Position numbers and translations under genes: made by a program. Under the pieces are notes generated by a model. That model did no database searches. It was not told where the DNA came from and saw only the letters and a program-made list of their open reading frames with translations. 64,000 bases of DNA from Neckera pumila (lineage: Eukaryota; Streptophyta; Bryopsida; Hypnales; Neckeraceae), in NCBI GenBank assembly GCA_963969595.1, contig OZ018416.1, positions 21,406,065-21,470,064 of the forward strand, given 5' to 3'. This document shows positions 61,616 to 64,000 of this stretch, piece by piece. Each line of letters opens with the position of its first letter. Position 1 is the stretch's first letter.

Positions 61616-62518
61616 TCCCTAAAGGTTTTTGAATATGTTTTCACCAAAAACACTCCAAAACTCCCATTTCTAATACAAGTACCAAACTTTAGAAAAAAAA
61701 TATTTTTGGACATATGTACCCGTAAGATCTTGTAGTGCATTGGTTTGAGAATATATGGAAAAAAATTCAGAATTTTCCACCGTGTAGATTGCAATATATT
61801 AGTGTTTGAATTCTAAAAAATCCTTTTTTTGTCCTTGCAAAAACCGGGCAGCTATCACAAGGTCAGGTTTGTATGAAAAAATGTCCAAAATGGTGATTAT
61901 TCTTTAGTTTCATTTTTGAAGTCAAGTTGGCTATATGCTTGAAAAATTTCTATCATTTGGAATTGTACAAGATATAGGAAAAAAATCGTAAGTAAAAAGA
62001 AGTAGAGAATGATTCAAAACACTAAATTAATAAGAATTTAATTATTGAATTGAAAAATGCCAATCCAAATGGTTATAATGTTGTAATAACCTATCTACAC
62101 CCAGGGTTTTTATTTTTTTTTCAAAAATATTGAAAATTGAGTTAAATAAAAGACTTCAAAGTTTATTTTAGAGTAGGAATCCAAAATTGCCCACAGATTA
62201 GAACACCTCATAAATCAAAATGGAATGATTCAAATCTTTCCACGTATATATAAATCAAGAGAACCAATTTCAAATTTTTATTTTTTTTAAAAGTGATTTT
62301 TTAAGAATTTTTTAGCTACCCGCTGGGCATTGGAAATCACATATCATACAACAACTTTTTAACCATGTTGTCAAAGTTATGAAAATTATTGGGCCTTAAA
62401 GCTACTCCTTGGAAAAATGTTGTGTGAAAATTTCAAAGAAAAAAAATAAAAACTCCGCTCATCGTGAGCTCCCCCAAAATGCTATATTCTCAAAAAAGCA
62501 TATTCAATGCTTTAGGGG
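61616..62518. mobile_element. TTAA-flanked element P7
   Basis: 903-base element with left end TCCCTAAAGG, right end in reverse CCCCTAAAGC and TTAA on both sides (61612-61615 and 62519-62522). Same orientation as P5, opposite to P4. Non-coding. Confidence 0.85.
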
Positions 62519-62522
62519 TTAA

Positions 62523-63880
62523 AAGCATCTCTATGTTTTAGTTTGGAAAACTCGAGGAATTTTTTAAAATGTTTCAAATAGTTATAGTATATATTTTGAA
62601 AAATCATAATTTCTGGTATCTGCAATACAACTTTGATAGTAATTTTAATTTTATATATGTAAATCAATTAAAAACAATTAAAATAAACATTTCTATCCTA
62701 GCTAAAAATATAAAATTACTTGGGCTGAGTTCCATTTGCATAACATTATTAAGCAGCAAAGAAGCCTCCCCCCAGGTGGAGGTATAATTCCCTCCTAGAT
62801 GTCTGGGGAAAAATGTGGTTATATTACTGAGAGTCTCATTGGCTACGCATACACACTTTGCTTTGCGTTGTCAGAGTTTGGAACTCAATTGGGCTTGCAC
62901 AAGTACTTTTCGCTAGGGGACTCCTGATTATGGGTGGAGCAAAAGGGACCCCCTCCAGCGAAGGTTAAGAATGTTATGTGCCTTTAGCAATAACAAGTAA
63001 CATTACACTATCAATGTTTTCTACTATATGTTTGCATAATTTTGTATTTAAACAATTTCAAGACACTTACTTTGGAGTTGAAAATGAAGAATCCTAACAA
63101 CTACGGAGTATGAAAGAATGTTATAACCATAAACAATAATTTCTAACAACCAATCTTTTAAAATTACAAAAATATGACATTTAATGCAAAATGGGTCACA
63201 AGTAGTAATTTTTATTTTAAATAATGTGAATTTTTAATAGATCAATTCAAATGATAAATAGAGTAGACTTCAGTATAGAATTATATTTTTGACAGTGTCA
63301 TATGTTACAATCTAGAGCAAATGTCACATATTCAAATATTTAATTGGATATTGTCATATGTTGGCCATTACAGTGAGAGAAGAGCATCTATCATATTTGA
63401 AGAATTATATTTTGAAACAATTAAATTTTAGATGTTTAAGATATAAACAAAAATGTGACATATGATCTATACACCATTTTTTTCTTACAAAATTACTACT
63501 ATTTTCAATCGGTACAAGAGTTTGAATAACACAAGAGCCATTACACTAATTGAATGAAATTTGTATGTATGTGGACTAATTAGTGCGAACATTTGGATGA
63601 ATGTAGATAGTCGATGAATTGTGAATGACAGTTACACTATTTAAGAAAATGTAACTGAAATCTTGTAGACCACAGTATATTGATTTCATATAACTTCCAC
63701 ATCAGTGCATCTCACAAATTCACCTATTTTCAATACTAGGATGAGTTAAGGTTTTGTTACGTAGGACTCTCATTCTTTAATTTCGGTGTGTTATTTTAGA
63801 AATAGCGTGGACCACAATTTGAAATGAAATTTGTCAGTTTAATGTAAAACGTACTCGAGTTCCCTATGTTCCCCAAATCG
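62523..63880. other. Intergenic AT-rich stretch
   Basis: No gene, array or element with clear termini is recognised. The right end probably holds the promoter of the gene that starts at the window edge. Confidence 0.4.
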
Positions 63881-63884
63881 TTCC

Positions 63885-64000
63885 CAAGAGAGCGAAAGTA
63901 TACAACCCCAAACCCTAGTCCATTGCACTCTCTTTCCCAGCTCGTTTCCTCCAAACCCTCGCGTCCGCGTCCGCCATCGCCATCGCCGGGCTGCGTTTCG
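63885..64000 (+). promoter_or_regulatory. Probable 5' UTR of a gene leaving the window
   Basis: Abrupt change to CT- and GC-rich sequence with a telo-box-like AAACCCTA (near 63910) and again AAACCCTCGCG, typical of plant 5' UTRs of housekeeping genes. No ATG is present before the window ends, so product and even strand are inferred from composition. Confidence 0.4.

Overview
This is nuclear DNA of a land plant. It has spliced genes with GT-AG introns, plant-type products, AT-rich non-coding DNA and many DNA transposons. The exact lineage cannot be read from the window. A Tc1-like transposase relic, TTAA-flanked elements and no clear full LTR retrotransposon would be unusual for a typical flowering plant, so a non-angiosperm is my tentative guess.

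Four genes look intact. (1) Minus strand, 4591-2319: five-exon, 329-residue NADPH quinone oxidoreductase of the chloroplast-envelope ceQORH type; a broken copy of its promoter, exon 1 and exon 2 lies at 7161-8632. (2) and (3) Plus strand, 10116-24200 (copy A, 15 exons, 663 residues) and 39219-47970 (copy B, 17 exons, 681 residues): tandem ataxin-2 paralogues (CID3/CID4 type) with an Lsm domain, LsmAD and a PAM2 poly(A)-binding-protein motif. (4) Minus strand, 53797-52862: intronless mitochondrial dicarboxylate/tricarboxylate carrier (DTC). The last ~110 bases look like the start of another plus-strand gene.

The 15 kb between the two ataxin-2 genes is a nest of transposons. A decayed TNP2-type CACTA transposase gene (about 25690-35470) is split by two CACTA insertions (26216-30303 and 31972-34430). 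The first of these was itself split by a 3.0 kb TTAA-flanked element (26711-29728), which holds a small CACTA-like hairpin element. A Tc1/mariner-type transposase relic follows ataxin-2 copy B.

The most unusual signal is a family of at least eight elements with TTAA target duplications (one CTAA) and termini reading CCCCTAAAGG, at 1-598, 15311, 17649, 26711, 35954, 59412, 59872 and 61616. Two insertions can be compared with related copies lacking the insert. This fits a piggyBac-like (or Sola3-like) non-autonomous family; no matching transposase is in the window. A TA-flanked hairpin MITE occurs twice (5210 and 57953), and a CACTA-type MITE with almost perfect 80-base arms sits in an intron of ataxin-2 copy A. 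Downstream of DTC on the map (54.4-58.6 kb) a ~230-base repeat unit occurs five times, with half-units, among palindromes.

Exon coordinates were derived by eye from splice sites, reading frame and comparison of the two paralogues or remembered family sequences. Transposon edges are by eye, usually good to a few bases where a target duplication is given.
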